Assembly (NCBI RefSeq): GCF_001543245.1 | Contig: NZ_CP014163.1 | Location: 496,001 to 560,000 of the forward strand | Length of the DNA: 64,000 nt | From: Aerococcus urinaehominis | Lineage (GTDB): Bacteria; Bacillota; Bacilli; Lactobacillales; Aerococcaceae | Direction: 5' to 3' | In this document: positions 44,383-53,482 of the stretch, in pieces | How positions within the stretch are numbered: position 1 is the first letter of the stretch | Layout: each line of letters starts with the position of its first letter | The notes under the pieces: generated by a model | Told to the model about the DNA's origin: nothing | What the model saw: the letters and a program-made list of their open reading frames with translations, nothing else | The model's database searches: none | Translations under genes and position numbers: made by a program

Positions 44383-45024
44383 CTAGTTAATTACTAATAT
44401 TATAACAAGGATTGCCCAATATAGCACGAAACTAATTAAGCGCTGCCATTTACTTAAAGCATCAGTTCGCCCTAGCATATAATAGCTAGCCAAAAAACCT
44501 CCCAAGGCACCACCAAGATGGCCCCAAATATCTACACCGCCCATAAAAATATTCATTAGCAAGTTAACCAATAAGAGGGCCTGATACTGGCTGCCTAGGT
44601 ATTGAAAACCCGAATGGTTAGGAAAAATCCGCTTCAAGGCAATAAATAAAGCAAATAAGCCAAATAATGAAGTCGAAGCACCTGCTGAGATTGCCCCAGG
44701 ATTAAACTGGTAGGAAAGTGCATTACCCATTAGGCCTGCCAAGAGATAAAAGAGAGCAAACCGCCAGTGACCGAGAACTCCCTCTGCTAAACTGCCTAGA
44801 TAATAAAGGGTCAGCGAGTTGACTAAAAGATGGCTAAAACCAATATGGATAAAGATTGGTGTAATTAAACGCCAGTATTGGCCCATATCAATTAACAAAT
44901 TGGACCGGGCCCCAAACTGTAGCAGGACTAGACTAGATGTTGATCCCCCCTGGATCTCCATTAATAAAAATACCAGTAGCTGAATTGCTAGGAAGGCCCA
45001 AGTGACATAGTTTTTTTCCCTCAT
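44383..45024 (-). CDS. gluP: rhomboid-family intramembrane serine protease
   Basis: A 213-residue protein with about six membrane helices. The rhomboid elements are visible: HIGFSHLLVNSLTLYYLG with the conserved His-Asn, SAGASTSLFGLFA near 115-127 where the nucleophile Ser follows GA (GAST instead of the usual GASG), and WGHLGGALGGFLAS with the catalytic His. GluP (YqgP) cleaves membrane proteins and sits beside glcK in many Firmicutes, as here. The usual yqgQ and 5-formyltetrahydrofolate cyclo-ligase genes are absent between these genes. Confidence 0.92.
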   Translation of the reverse strand: MREKNYVTWAFLAIQLLVFLLMEIQGGSTSSLVLLQFGARSNLLIDMGQYWRLITPIFIHIGFSHLLVNSLTLYYLGSLAEGVLGHWRFALFYLLAGLMGNALSYQFNPGAISAGASTSLFGLFALFIALKRIFPNHSGFQYLGSQYQALLLVNLLMNIFMGGVDIWGHLGGALGGFLASYYMLGRTDALSKWQRLISFVLYWAILVIILVIN

Positions 45025-45047
45025 TGATTTTCCTTTCCGAGCTTATA

Positions 45048-45079
45048 ATAAAAGCCCAAGCAACCAAGTCGCTTAGGCT
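45048..45079 (-). terminator. terminator after rpmG
   Basis: AGCCCAAGC and GCTTAGGCT pair with one mismatch around a 9-nt loop, followed by TTTTATTAT on the minus strand. It separates rpmG from gluP, though read-through is possible. Confidence 0.65.
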
Positions 45080-45085
45080 CAATCT

Positions 45086-45241
45086 CTATTTACGTACTTC
45101 GCGGAATAAGCAAACCTTACGTAATTTAGGGCTATATTTTTTTAATTCTAAACGGTCTGGGTTATTACGACGATTCTTTTCAGTTAAGTAGATACGTTCG
45201 CCTTTTAACTCAGTGTTTTCCATTAAAATATTAACGCGCAT
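45086..45241 (-). CDS. rpmG: 50S ribosomal protein L33, zinc-free (C-minus) form
   Basis: A 51-residue ribosomal protein whose [20 protein letters not shown] core (23-42) is diagnostic of L33. The zinc-binding form has CxxC at the start (LECTECG) and a second CxxC-like pair. Here the first position is MENTELKG and the later one is YSPKLRKVC, leaving a single Cys at 44, so zinc cannot be bound. Such C-minus paralogues can replace the zinc form. AGGAGGAGAACGA lies just upstream of the ATG. It lies between the PBP gene and gluP, the usual Lactobacillales position. Confidence 0.95.
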   Translation of the reverse strand: MRVNILMENTELKGERIYLTEKNRRNNPDRLELKKYSPKLRKVCLFREVRK

Positions 45242-45267
45242 TCGTTCTCCTCCATACTTTTAAAAAT

Positions 45268-45284
45268 TATACTAGAATAGTATA
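45268..45284. repeat. 7-bp inverted repeat at the rpmG promoter
   Basis: TATACTA-GAA-TAGTATA overlaps a TATAAT-like -10 on the minus strand, 27-43 nt above the rpmG start. It could be an operator or only AT-rich symmetry. Confidence 0.35.
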
Positions 45285-45322
45285 TCACATTTGATAAGCA
45301 GATGCAAAATGAACTTGGTTAA

Positions 45323-47464
45323 CTAATCGCTAACCTCAGTACCGGCAACCTCTTCTGTTTCATCAGCAGACTGGTTAGCGTTAGCCTCTGTCTCACCACT
45401 AGCCACTTGAACTGGCCCCCGGTTAAAATAAGCATCAAAGACGCTACGACTCAACACTTGGGCCGAAGATTCCTGCACCTTAGTATTAATGTTAGGAATC
45501 ACGATGGCAATCGCAATCTCAGGATTGTTATAAGGCGCATAACCGACAAAGGTAGAATTTTCCAGACCCACCTCGCCTAGCTCGGCCGTTCCTGATTTAC
45601 CAGCTACCTCGACATTAAAACCCTGGTACTGGCTATAGGCCAAACCGTTACTCCGATTCACATTAGCATGGAAACCAGCCTGAATCCGGGCCAGTTCCTC
45701 TTGGCTGATAGTCACCCGGTTAAGCACTTGGGGCTGAGCTAAATAAAGCACTTGGCCTGGCGTCTCATCATGATTTTCCTCTCTAACTTCTTTCAGGAGA
45801 TGAGGGGCAATTCTCACCCCATTATTAGCAATTGTCGCCACATACTGGGCTAGCTGCATTGGGGTATAGGTATCAAACTGGCCAAAAGACAAGTCCAAGG
45901 CATTACCTGGATTATCACCGATACCGCCATTAAAACCAGTTCCTTCTTGGGGCAAATCAATACCTGTTTCAACACCTAAGCCAAATTGGGCATAAACATA
46001 GCGTAACTTATTGTAGAGGTTTTGATACAGGCCGCCTAAGTCCATGCCAGGCTCATAGTAGTTCAAGCCACCAATCTCCATGGCCAACTTAATCATATAA
46101 ATATTAGATGATTCAGCAAGCGCATTAATATCATTCAAATCACGTGGTCGGCTATCATTATTGTAGGTATACCACCAGGAAGCCTTGAGTGGTGTGCCTT
46201 CAAAATAGAGTGGCTCGTCAGTAATGACATTGTCTTCTGTTGAAATAACATCATAATAGTAGCCAGCAGCGACAGTCGCCCCTTTGACTGAGGACCCCAT
46301 GGCAAATGATGAGTTAATAGTCCCTAGGGCATTGTCCTGGATATCACCACTAGATGTTCTATGCTTACCGACCATAGATAATACGTCACCATTTTGGGGA
46401 TTGGTGGCGATCATATAGATCTCATTATTACCAGCATAGCTGCGGGTCCGCAGATAATCTTCAGCAATAGCCTCTAATCGCTCCTGCAGGTCTGTATCAA
46501 TCGTTAGCTCAAGGGTATCCCCCATCTTACCTGAATAAAGCTGCTTAGTATCGACAACCTCGCCATTAGGATTAATTTCTGTTTCAAGAATGGCCTTAGA
46601 GCCAGATAACAAGGGCTCATACTGTTGTTCCAAATAAGAAGTACCGACACGATCATTACGAGCGTAACCTTGAGCCAGATAAGCATCCGCCGTTTCGCTG
46701 GGTAGGCCTTCTCGATTAGATGATACGGATCCTAGGATTGATCTTAGCAGTGACCCCTTAGGATAAGACCGCCGCCAATCAGTCGAGGCATGAACGCCTG
46801 GTAAAATACTGGCATACTCTCCCACACGGGCAATCTCCTCATCAGTAACATCGCGATTTTTAATAAATGTTGTCGACAAGGCATAAGCAGAATTCATCCG
46901 CTTGTAAATGGCTGCGGCCTGCTTTTCTTTATCACTAAATTGTAAATCCTGGTCACTGATATGGTCCAACTGCGCCTGGTAGAGTTCGCCACCATTCAAG
47001 TGTTTTTCATCCTCATCCAAACGATCATTAAGGGTCTCCATATTAGCAGCAGCCCAGTAATCCTTTAAGTCCCGGTCTTCCAAGTCATCGGTGCTCATAT
47101 TAATGAGTTCCGCTAATTTGTTAGCGGTTTTTACCATATCTTCACCGGAGACATTGGGGCCTCTCGTATAAGAAATGGCCTGGAGCGCCTCGTTGTCAAC
47201 TAAAACTTGACCATTACGGTCTAAAATCCGTCCCCGAGGCACGGATTCTTTCGCAATATTTCTTTCAGTTAATTGAACCAAGTCTTGAAAGGCTTGGCCT
47301 TCTACAATTTGCAAGTAGCCTAAGCGTAAAACAAGAATAATAAACAAACAAGCAATAATTGCCAGCAAAAGGTTAAAGCGTCCTAAATACCGCTCCCAAT
47401 GGGCTGAACGACGCTTTGGTGGTATTGGCTGATTCAATTTTTCACCCACTTTCGTAACAGTCAT
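45323..47464 (-). CDS. class B penicillin-binding protein (PBP2-type transpeptidase)
   Basis: A 713-residue membrane-anchored DD-transpeptidase. A cytoplasmic basic start is followed by a membrane helix (about 30-50), a pedestal/dimerisation domain with VPRGRILDRNGQVL at 75-88, and the penicillin-binding domain. Active-site motifs: S391-S-V-K394 (SxxK, MGSSVKG), S452-S-N454 (SxN) and K623-SGTAE (KSG/T). The C-terminal 35 residues are acidic and unusual in composition (AnANQSADETEEVAG-like). It acts in septal or elongation-stage wall cross-linking; PBP2b-type by its place upstream of rpmG. Confidence 0.95.
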   Translation of the reverse strand: MTVTKVGEKLNQPIPPKRRSAHWERYLGRFNLLLAIIACLFIILVLRLGYLQIVEGQAFQDLVQLTERNIAKESVPRGRILDRNGQVLVDNEALQAISYTRGPNVSGEDMVKTANKLAELINMSTDDLEDRDLKDYWAAANMETLNDRLDEDEKHLNGGELYQAQLDHISDQDLQFSDKEKQAAAIYKRMNSAYALSTTFIKNRDVTDEEIARVGEYASILPGVHASTDWRRSYPKGSLLRSILGSVSSNREGLPSETADAYLAQGYARNDRVGTSYLEQQYEPLLSGSKAILETEINPNGEVVDTKQLYSGKMGDTLELTIDTDLQERLEAIAEDYLRTRSYAGNNEIYMIATNPQNGDVLSMVGKHRTSSGDIQDNALGTINSSFAMGSSVKGATVAAGYYYDVISTEDNVITDEPLYFEGTPLKASWWYTYNNDSRPRDLNDINALAESSNIYMIKLAMEIGGLNYYEPGMDLGGLYQNLYNKLRYVYAQFGLGVETGIDLPQEGTGFNGGIGDNPGNALDLSFGQFDTYTPMQLAQYVATIANNGVRIAPHLLKEVREENHDETPGQVLYLAQPQVLNRVTISQEELARIQAGFHANVNRSNGLAYSQYQGFNVEVAGKSGTAELGEVGLENSTFVGYAPYNNPEIAIAIVIPNINTKVQESSAQVLSRSVFDAYFNRGPVQVASGETEANANQSADETEEVAGTEVSD

Positions 47465-47585
47465 TATATCAAAATTTTGTATAAAAAAAAGCTTTCAAAG
47501 CTTTTCTTAAGATATTAGCTATTTTTAACTGCTATCACTTTTAACTGTGGTATGCTAGCTTTAAAACTTTATGAGGAGCTGGCTT

Positions 47586-50264
47586 ATGTCCTTAAAAAAA
47601 GCACTGTCCAAATTTACTTGTGAGCCTAAAACCATATTACTTTTGTCATTTTTGCTCCCCTTTTTAATTGTAGGACTATATTTTATCACTAGTGGCGTCT
47701 TCCCCTTTGGTGACCAAACGCCCTATACCGTTGATTTAGGTCAGCAATATATTGACTTCTTTCGCTACTATCAAAATACCTTACGCGGCAGTTGGGACCA
47801 AATATTCTATAGCTTTCAAAAAGGTTATGGGGGAGAAATGGTTGGTACCTGGTCCTATTACTTGATGAGTCCATTTATGGTTCTCCTCCTTTTCTTTCCC
47901 CAAAATTTGCTAACAGTCGCTGTTACCCTGATTATCAGCCTTAAAATTGCCAGTATCAGCCTCACTTTCCAACTGATGCTGGGCCGACTCTTCAAGTCCT
48001 ACCAGCTAACTAGTTTAGCTTTTTCACTAATCTATGGTCTGTGTGGCTTTGTTTCCGCCAACCATTTTAATCTAATGTGGCTGGATGGCCTAATATTTTT
48101 ACCCCTAGTGGTCATGTACCTAGAGGAGCTACTGGCAGGCAGACGGGCCTGGCCCTATGTACTTAGCCTGGCTGCCTTAATTATTAGCAATTACTATATT
48201 GGCTACATGGTCTGCCTCTTTCTAATCCTATATTTCATTTATTATGTCAGCCGCTACCTGTCCCAGACTAATTTTTCCTGGCGACACTTGGGCCAACAAG
48301 CTGGTCGCTTTGCTGGCTACTCCCTCATAAGCGCCGGCTTAACGGCCTGGCTGCTGCTACCTACCTGGCAGGCCTTATCAGCTAGTAAGACAGCTAACAC
48401 CCATATTGATTGGGATTTTTCGCTAGCTTATCCGCCAGCCCATCTCCTATCTAAATTGGTTATCGGTCCCTTTAACTTTGATCAGATGCCGGAGGGGCTG
48501 CCTAACATTTATATGGGCTCCCTTGCTATTATCGCCTTAGCCACCTACTTTACCAATCGTAAAATTGCTTGGATTGAACGACTAACAGCTTTGATTATTG
48601 TTAGTTTTCTACTACTCTCAATGAATCTCAAGGCACTCGACATGGTCTGGCACGGTTTTCAATATCCTATTTGGTACCCCTATCGCTTCTCTTTTGTGTT
48701 CGTCTTTATGGTAGCCCTACTCGGTTTTCGCAGTTTACTTTTAAAGCCCGCTATCACACCAAGATTTTTATTAATTATTGGTAGTTTGCTTGGTCTAGCT
48801 TTGACCTACCTAGCCTTTAATATCCAGGAATTTAGCTACCTACATTCCTGGGCCTTAATCCTGACGTGCTTAGCCTACCTCGCTTGTCTCTCGATATTTG
48901 CCCTGGCTAACCGCAACATGCAATTAGCTAGCCTAGCCCTTCTAGCCCTCACCACCGGTGAAATGGCTGCGAATACAGTGGCTAGTATGGACAGCATCTC
49001 TTATCTTAGTCACAGTGAAGTTTCTGCTTATATACAAGCCACTCAACCCCTGATAGACCAAGTGCAAGCCCAGGATCCACAACCCTTCTATCGCTTGCAA
49101 ACTAGCATGGAAAGAACCAAAAATGATCCCATGCAATTAGCCTACTTTGGCCTTAGCCACTTTAACTCTACGCTAGAGCAAGCTAGCTTAGACTTCTTTG
49201 GCCAACTTGGCCAGCCCACAACCTCAGGGGCCTACGCCTATACTAACGGTAGTCTAATCATGGATGCCCTCTTTGGGCTGAAGTACCTGGCAAGACCCAA
49301 TAGCCACGCCCATATAGAAATTATTAATCAAATAAACAGTCAACGCGCTGACCTAGCTAGCTATCCGCAAGTAGCCAAGGATAATCACTTTACCATCCAA
49401 CAAAATCCAAATGCCCTAGGCCTAGTATATGCGGTACCCGCCGGTATTAAAGATTTTCAATTAACTAACCAGCCGATTATTAACCAGGACCAAATTTTAG
49501 ATTTGATGATGGGACGTGCGGTTAACCAGACACCTGTCTACCAATTAAATAATTTTCAAGTGGCTAATTTTTCCCGATTACGTTTGGAAAATATTCGGTC
49601 CGATAACGATCAATTAGTAAATACTTTCTATCGCAGAAATCCCCAGCGCCAAGGCGAAGATTTATCTTATAAAATCCACTTGGATATTATCCCAGCCAGT
49701 GACCAGGCCTATTACCTGACCCTGCCTGGTGACTTGGACGAGGAGGATGTCGCCTACTATCTGAATGGTGAACCATTGGCTTATGAAAAATCTTACCAAA
49801 CCACACAAGTTATTAATATTGCTAACGGGCAAAAAGGGGAACAAATTACTTTTACAATTGAAGTGCTCAAGGATACCATCCAACTTTCAGACCTCAACCT
49901 TTATAGTTTAGATGGTGACATAGTGAACGAGATGGCTAGTAAACTCTCTAGCCAGGCAATCCAAATTGGGCGCTTTAATAACCAGCAAATTAGTGGTCAG
50001 CTTAAAAATGATGCTAACCATCCCATTGGTCTAATGACCGTCCCCTATAGTGATGGCTGGACTATCAAAGACCATGGTCAAATTGTCGACAGCTTTCCTA
50101 TTTTCGAGGGTGCCTGGCTTGGTTTTGACTTAAGCCAAGCTGGTGACCACCAATTGGAGATTTCATACTGGCCGCCTGGCTTAAATTTAGGCATAGCTAT
50201 CTCTGTCCTATCCCTATTAATACTTCTTAGCCAGCTTTACCTAAGTAGAAGGAGCAATCATTAA
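47586..50264 (+). CDS. YfhO-family multi-pass membrane protein
   Basis: An 892-residue protein. About 11-13 membrane helices occupy the first 450 residues, beginning near TILLLSFLLPFLIVGLYF, followed by a large extracytoplasmic domain (about 490-860) and a last helix near 865-885. Seen: PFGDQTPYTVDLGQQYIDFFRYY and GLCGFVSANHFNLMWLDGLIFLP, both typical of the GT-C-like YfhO family, which includes a lipoteichoic acid glycosylation factor. That function is inferred from the family. I chose the ATG at 47586, 7 nt after AGGAG. No partner genes are adjacent. Confidence 0.92.
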   Translation: MSLKKALSKFTCEPKTILLLSFLLPFLIVGLYFITSGVFPFGDQTPYTVDLGQQYIDFFRYYQNTLRGSWDQIFYSFQKGYGGEMVGTWSYYLMSPFMVLLLFFPQNLLTVAVTLIISLKIASISLTFQLMLGRLFKSYQLTSLAFSLIYGLCGFVSANHFNLMWLDGLIFLPLVVMYLEELLAGRRAWPYVLSLAALIISNYYIGYMVCLFLILYFIYYVSRYLSQTNFSWRHLGQQAGRFAGYSLISAGLTAWLLLPTWQALSASKTANTHIDWDFSLAYPPAHLLSKLVIGPFNFDQMPEGLPNIYMGSLAIIALATYFTNRKIAWIERLTALIIVSFLLLSMNLKALDMVWHGFQYPIWYPYRFSFVFVFMVALLGFRSLLLKPAITPRFLLIIGSLLGLALTYLAFNIQEFSYLHSWALILTCLAYLACLSIFALANRNMQLASLALLALTTGEMAANTVASMDSISYLSHSEVSAYIQATQPLIDQVQAQDPQPFYRLQTSMERTKNDPMQLAYFGLSHFNSTLEQASLDFFGQLGQPTTSGAYAYTNGSLIMDALFGLKYLARPNSHAHIEIINQINSQRADLASYPQVAKDNHFTIQQNPNALGLVYAVPAGIKDFQLTNQPIINQDQILDLMMGRAVNQTPVYQLNNFQVANFSRLRLENIRSDNDQLVNTFYRRNPQRQGEDLSYKIHLDIIPASDQAYYLTLPGDLDEEDVAYYLNGEPLAYEKSYQTTQVINIANGQKGEQITFTIEVLKDTIQLSDLNLYSLDGDIVNEMASKLSSQAIQIGRFNNQQISGQLKNDANHPIGLMTVPYSDGWTIKDHGQIVDSFPIFEGAWLGFDLSQAGDHQLEISYWPPGLNLGIAISVLSLLILLSQLYLSRRSNH

Positions 50265-50266
50265 CT

Positions 50267-50297
50267 AAAAAAAAGCGCCTAAATTGGCGCTTTTTTT
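50267..50297. terminator. bidirectional terminator of the yfhO-like gene and sodA
   Basis: AAAAAAGCGCC/GGCGCTTTTTT 11-bp stem with loop TAAATT and T-tracts on both strands. Confidence 0.9.
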
Positions 50298-50305
50298 ATA
50301 GCTGA

Positions 50306-50914
50306 TTATTTAGCTGCTTGATAATTTTTATTAACTTGTTCCCAGTTAACTAAATTCCAAAAAGCTTTAACATAGTCAGCACGTACATTTTGATATTTCA
50401 AGTAGTAAGCATGCTCCCAAACATCTAAACCAATAATAGGTGTTTGGTCATTCATATATGGTGAATCTTGGTTAGGTGTTGAGGTAATTTCAAGTTCACC
50501 TTCAGCATTAACTACTAACCAAGCCCAGCCTGAACCGAAACGACCGGTTGCTGCTCCATTGAAGGCTTCTTGGAAGTCTGCAAAAGAACCGAATTTTGCT
50601 TCGATGGCTGCTTTAATTTCGCCTTCAGGTTGACCACCAGCATTTGGGGCTAATAGTTCCCAGAAGAAGGCATGATTCGCATGACCACCTACATTATTGC
50701 GGACAGCAGTTTGAATATCTGCTGGTACTTGGTCAAAATTACGCAGAATTTCTTCAGCCGATTTGTTATCTAAATCTGTACCTTCAATTGCTTTATTAGC
50801 ATTAGTAACGTAAGTATTATGATGCTTATCATGATGAAGTTTCATTGTTTCTTCATCGATATAAGGTTCCAAAGCATCGTATGCATAAGGTAAATCTGGT
50901 AGGGTAAATGACAT
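50306..50914 (-). CDS. sodA: superoxide dismutase (Mn/Fe family)
   Basis: A 202-residue enzyme, normal length. Metal ligands sit in [11 protein letters not shown] (His27), [12 protein letters not shown] (second His), and the [11 protein letters not shown] motif (Asp and His near 160-166). The overall pattern, with GGHANH and WLV, favours manganese, but this is not certain from sequence. It removes superoxide, matching an aerotolerant lifestyle. Its promoter at 50945-50973 has 17-nt spacing. AAGGAGGATGCTACT precedes the ATG. Confidence 0.97.
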   Translation of the reverse strand: MSFTLPDLPYAYDALEPYIDEETMKLHHDKHHNTYVTNANKAIEGTDLDNKSAEEILRNFDQVPADIQTAVRNNVGGHANHAFFWELLAPNAGGQPEGEIKAAIEAKFGSFADFQEAFNGAATGRFGSGWAWLVVNAEGELEITSTPNQDSPYMNDQTPIIGLDVWEHAYYLKYQNVRADYVKAFWNLVNWEQVNKNYQAAK

Positions 50915-50944
50915 AGTAGCATCCTCCTTATTGTTAGTAATCTA

Positions 50945-50973
50945 AGCATACCAACTTAGGAGACCGATTTCAA
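50945..50973 (-). promoter_or_regulatory. sigma-A-type promoter of sodA
   Basis: Minus strand: -35 TTGAAA (50968-50973), 17-nt spacer, -10 TATGCT (50945-50950). Confidence 0.7.
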
Positions 50974-51055
50974 AAATTATGCTTCAGACCAGCTATCTTT
51001 ATATGCATCAGAATTCTGTTATAATTAATTGACATTAAATAAAGAAGGAGATTCT

Positions 51056-51801
51056 ATGCATATTTTTACCCACTTTAAGCTTGCCTTAACAAACCTGACC
51101 ACTGCTAGTAAGCAGGCCCCTTTTAAGTTAGGTCAGAACTTAGCCTACCTGGCTCTCCTAGCCCTAATCGGAGCGCTCCCATATTTTTTATAGCCAATCA
51201 AACCTACCAAATTCTTGATCAAAACGGGGAAGCAATTGCCGCAAAACTCCCTGAATTTTCAAGCCAGCAAGGTCAACTGTTAACCAGTGACCAAGCACAG
51301 CCCTATATTCAAAAAACTGACCTGTTAGTCCTAGCATATGACCCAGCAGACCAACTAACTATTGACCAAGTACCTAGTCGTAATCGGGTCCCCCAAGCTA
51401 AAATTCTAGTACAGTCTAAGCAGATACAAGTTGATATCATGGGCATCACCGCTGGCCAGGATTATGGTAGCTTGCCTTTTGAATTTAACAGCCACCACCT
51501 GGCTAGCTTGATTAGGGAAGCCACTCAAGCCCGCCTTAGCAACTACTTGCTGGTTTTTCTGAGTCTTTTTATTTTTGCCTACCTACGTTTCGCTTTAATT
51601 AGCTTTTTTACTAGTTTAATCGCAAAAATTTTACTAGCAGACCAAAAAAAGGCCTGGTCAGTGACCCTACTCGCAATGACTACACCCCTGTGCATTTTAA
51701 GCCTAATAAATTTATTTCTAGGTTTGCTTCCCTTTCAAGATGCCATCTTAATCGCTGTCACCCTATTTAGAGTTCGGCAGTTAAAAAATTTACGCCCATA
51801 A
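51056..51801 (+). pseudogene. DUF1189-like membrane protein, frame change at a T6 tract
   Basis: The first frame starts at the ATG at 51056 (AGAAGGAG upstream) and ends at TAG 51091-93 (+100) after MHIFTHFKLALTN and a hydrophobic segment, 45 codons in all. The continuation is in the -1 frame from 51184 (FFIANQTYQILDQNGEA) to 51801. Together they make about 249 residues: a cytoplasmic start, a membrane helix near 30-46, an extracytoplasmic region, and two or three C-terminal helices. That is the DUF1189 layout. The junction is the heptamer T-TTT-TTA directly before TAG. It is a one-base deletion in a T7 run, a sequencing error, or programmed -1 frameshifting. Confidence 0.8.
51184..51193 (+). 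other. candidate -1 slippery heptamer with adjacent stop
   Basis: Zero-frame codons TAT TTT TTA TAG contain T-TTT-TTA, the canonical X-XXY-YYZ slippery sequence. A -1 slip leads exactly into the frame that continues to 51801. No downstream pseudoknot or stem was identified by eye. Confidence 0.45.
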
Positions 51802-51835
51802 CAAAAGGCTGTGATTACGTCACAGCCTTTTGTTA
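51800..51835. terminator. bidirectional terminator of the DUF1189 gene and efp
   Basis: Perfect 15-bp stem AACAAAAGGCTGTGA/TCACAGCCTTTTGTT with loop TTACG. Confidence 0.92.
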
Positions 51836-51843
51836 TCATTTTT

Positions 51844-52404
51844 TTATTTTGCCCGACTCTTATATTCACCATCATGAGTGGTCACAATAATTTTTTCGCC
51901 GGTAGTAATAAAGTCAGGAACAGTAACAACTAAACCTGTTTCTAGGGTAGCTGGCTTACCTGAACCAGTTACGGTAGCACCCTTAATTGAAGGTTCAGTT
52001 TCAGTCACTTCTAAAGTAACAGTCGTTGGTAAATCTACCCCAATCACTTCAGAACCATAAAATTCAATAGCTAGTTCCATATTTTCCAAGATATATTTCA
52101 TCTCATCAGCTACTTGTTCATGGGGAATTTCATATTGCTCGAAACTTTCTAAATCCATGAAAATTTCATTAGTACCATCATTATATAAATATTGAACAGG
52201 CTTGGTTTCAATAATTGCCTTTTCAAATTTTTCATCTGGACGGAAAGTGGTGTCATAGGTAGCACCAGAGCGTACATCACGGAGTTTCATCCGCATAACT
52301 GTGTTACCTTTACCTGGTTTGTGGTGGCTGGCTTCCAAAACTTTAATCAATTTACCGTCTTGGATAAAAGTATTGCCAGATCGTAAATCAACTGCTGAAA
52401 TCAT
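51844..52404 (-). CDS. efp: elongation factor P
   Basis: A 186-residue translation factor that relieves ribosome stalling at polyproline. It has three OB-like beta domains. The tip of domain I is HHKPGKGN with Lys32, the residue modified in other bacteria; the modification in this group is unknown here. The C-terminal end [18 protein letters not shown] is the EF-P signature. It is monocistronic with a terminator downstream. AGAGGAGCGATCTG precedes the ATG. Confidence 0.97.
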   Translation of the reverse strand: MISAVDLRSGNTFIQDGKLIKVLEASHHKPGKGNTVMRMKLRDVRSGATYDTTFRPDEKFEKAIIETKPVQYLYNDGTNEIFMDLESFEQYEIPHEQVADEMKYILENMELAIEFYGSEVIGVDLPTTVTLEVTETEPSIKGATVTGSGKPATLETGLVVTVPDFITTGEKIIVTTHDGEYKSRAK

Positions 52405-52469
52405 CAGATCGCTCCTCTATCATTAAAATACCTATCTATTATAACATAATATAGCTAAACTAGCAGAAC

Positions 52470-53000
52470 TTATTCTGCCGTCACTGACCGGCCCATAATA
52501 ATCGTTTCTCCGGGCTGGCCCTTAACTGCTAGCCCTTGGGGGGTACGGCCTAATTCGGTAAAATCAAATTTTTCATAAAGCCCTATGGCCCGTTTATTAT
52601 CATGGAAGACTTCTAATTTTAAATAGGTCAAAACTGGATTTTCAATAGCCCAGTCTATCAAGTCGCCGATAAGAACACGGCTAATGCCAAAGCCCCAATA
52701 GGCCTGCTTGACGCAGATACCAATCTCACCAATATGCGCTAATTTAGCTTTGGCTTCAGCTCCTATACTGGCTACACCGATAATATCACCGCCTAGGCGG
52801 GCAATTAAGACACGGTTATTATCACTATCAGCAACTTGCTTTAAATAGCGCTGCTCCTGCTCTTGATTAAGACCGAGACCCTCTTCACCAAAGCTAAGAT
52901 AATCTGTCTCTTGGCCCACATGCTGGTAAAATGCTAACAAATCTTTAGCATCCTTAGCTTGGCCATCTTCGATTGTTATTTCGATTTGCTCTTTACGCAC
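52470..53000 (-). CDS. GNAT-family N-acetyltransferase
   Basis: A 176-residue acetyl-CoA-dependent acyltransferase. Motif A is visible as IGEIGICVKQAYWGFGISRVLIGDLIDWA, with the acetyl-CoA loop near 95-110. NKRAIGLYEKFDF near 134-146 is motif B. It has no identified substrate. It begins 2 nt after the tsaE stop, the last gene of cshB-tsaE-GNAT; a RimI-type role near tsaE is possible, but the sequence does not show the RimI signature strongly. Confidence 0.88.
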   Translation of the reverse strand: MRKEQIEITIEDGQAKDAKDLLAFYQHVGQETDYLSFGEEGLGLNQEQEQRYLKQVADSDNNRVLIARLGGDIIGVASIGAEAKAKLAHIGEIGICVKQAYWGFGISRVLIGDLIDWAIENPVLTYLKLEVFHDNKRAIGLYEKFDFTELGRTPQGLAVKGQPGETIIMGRSVTAE

Positions 53001-53002
53001 AC

Positions 53003-53464
53003 TTATTCTCCTGCCTTCTTAAAAATCCTTGCTAGTTGCTGACCCCGGGGGCCAACGCCCTCTAGTTCTAGTTGACGTTGGTCTTGGTCTAACTGTTTGA
53101 TCGTTACCCACAGATAATTCAAGTCTAAGTCTTCTACAATATATTGGGGCCATTCAATGACGCAGACGCCATCACCGTCTAAGTATTCTTCCAGACCAAT
53201 ACCCTCACTACCAGTTTCAGCTAGCCGGTAAGCATCCATATGATATAGTGGCAACCGCCCCTCCTGGTATTCCCGGATAATTGTATAAGTAGGGCTCTTG
53301 ATATGCTTCTTGATACCTAGGCCCTGGGCCAGGTACTGGGTAAAGGTGGTTTTTCCTGCTCCCAAGTCACCGGCCAAACAAATCACATCCCCCGGTTTTA
53401 AATACTGGGCAAGTTCTTGGGCCGTAGCCTGGGTAGCTGCTTCATTTTCCCATATCAATGACAT
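53003..53464 (-). CDS. tsaE: tRNA N6-threonylcarbamoyladenosine biosynthesis ATPase
   Basis: A 153-residue P-loop protein. The Walker A motif AGDLGAGKTTFTQ is at 31-43, and SPTYTIIREY near 58-67 and MDAYRL near 77-82 are TsaE signatures. VCVIEWPQY carries the Walker B-like Glu. TsaE works with TsaB and TsaD to make t6A37 in tRNAs reading ANN codons. It lies 18 nt after cshB and 2 nt before the GNAT gene. Confidence 0.95.
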   Translation of the reverse strand: MSLIWENEAATQATAQELAQYLKPGDVICLAGDLGAGKTTFTQYLAQGLGIKKHIKSPTYTIIREYQEGRLPLYHMDAYRLAETGSEGIGLEEYLDGDGVCVIEWPQYIVEDLDLNYLWVTIKQLDQDQRQLELEGVGPRGQQLARIFKKAGE

Positions 53465-53482
53465 AGTGACCTCCCTTATTTC

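Noticed and set aside
47483-47508. AAAAGCTTT/AAAGCTTTT hairpin between the PBP and yfhO-like genes.
   Set aside because: It lies upstream of both divergent genes and is an AT-rich palindrome with no terminator role there.
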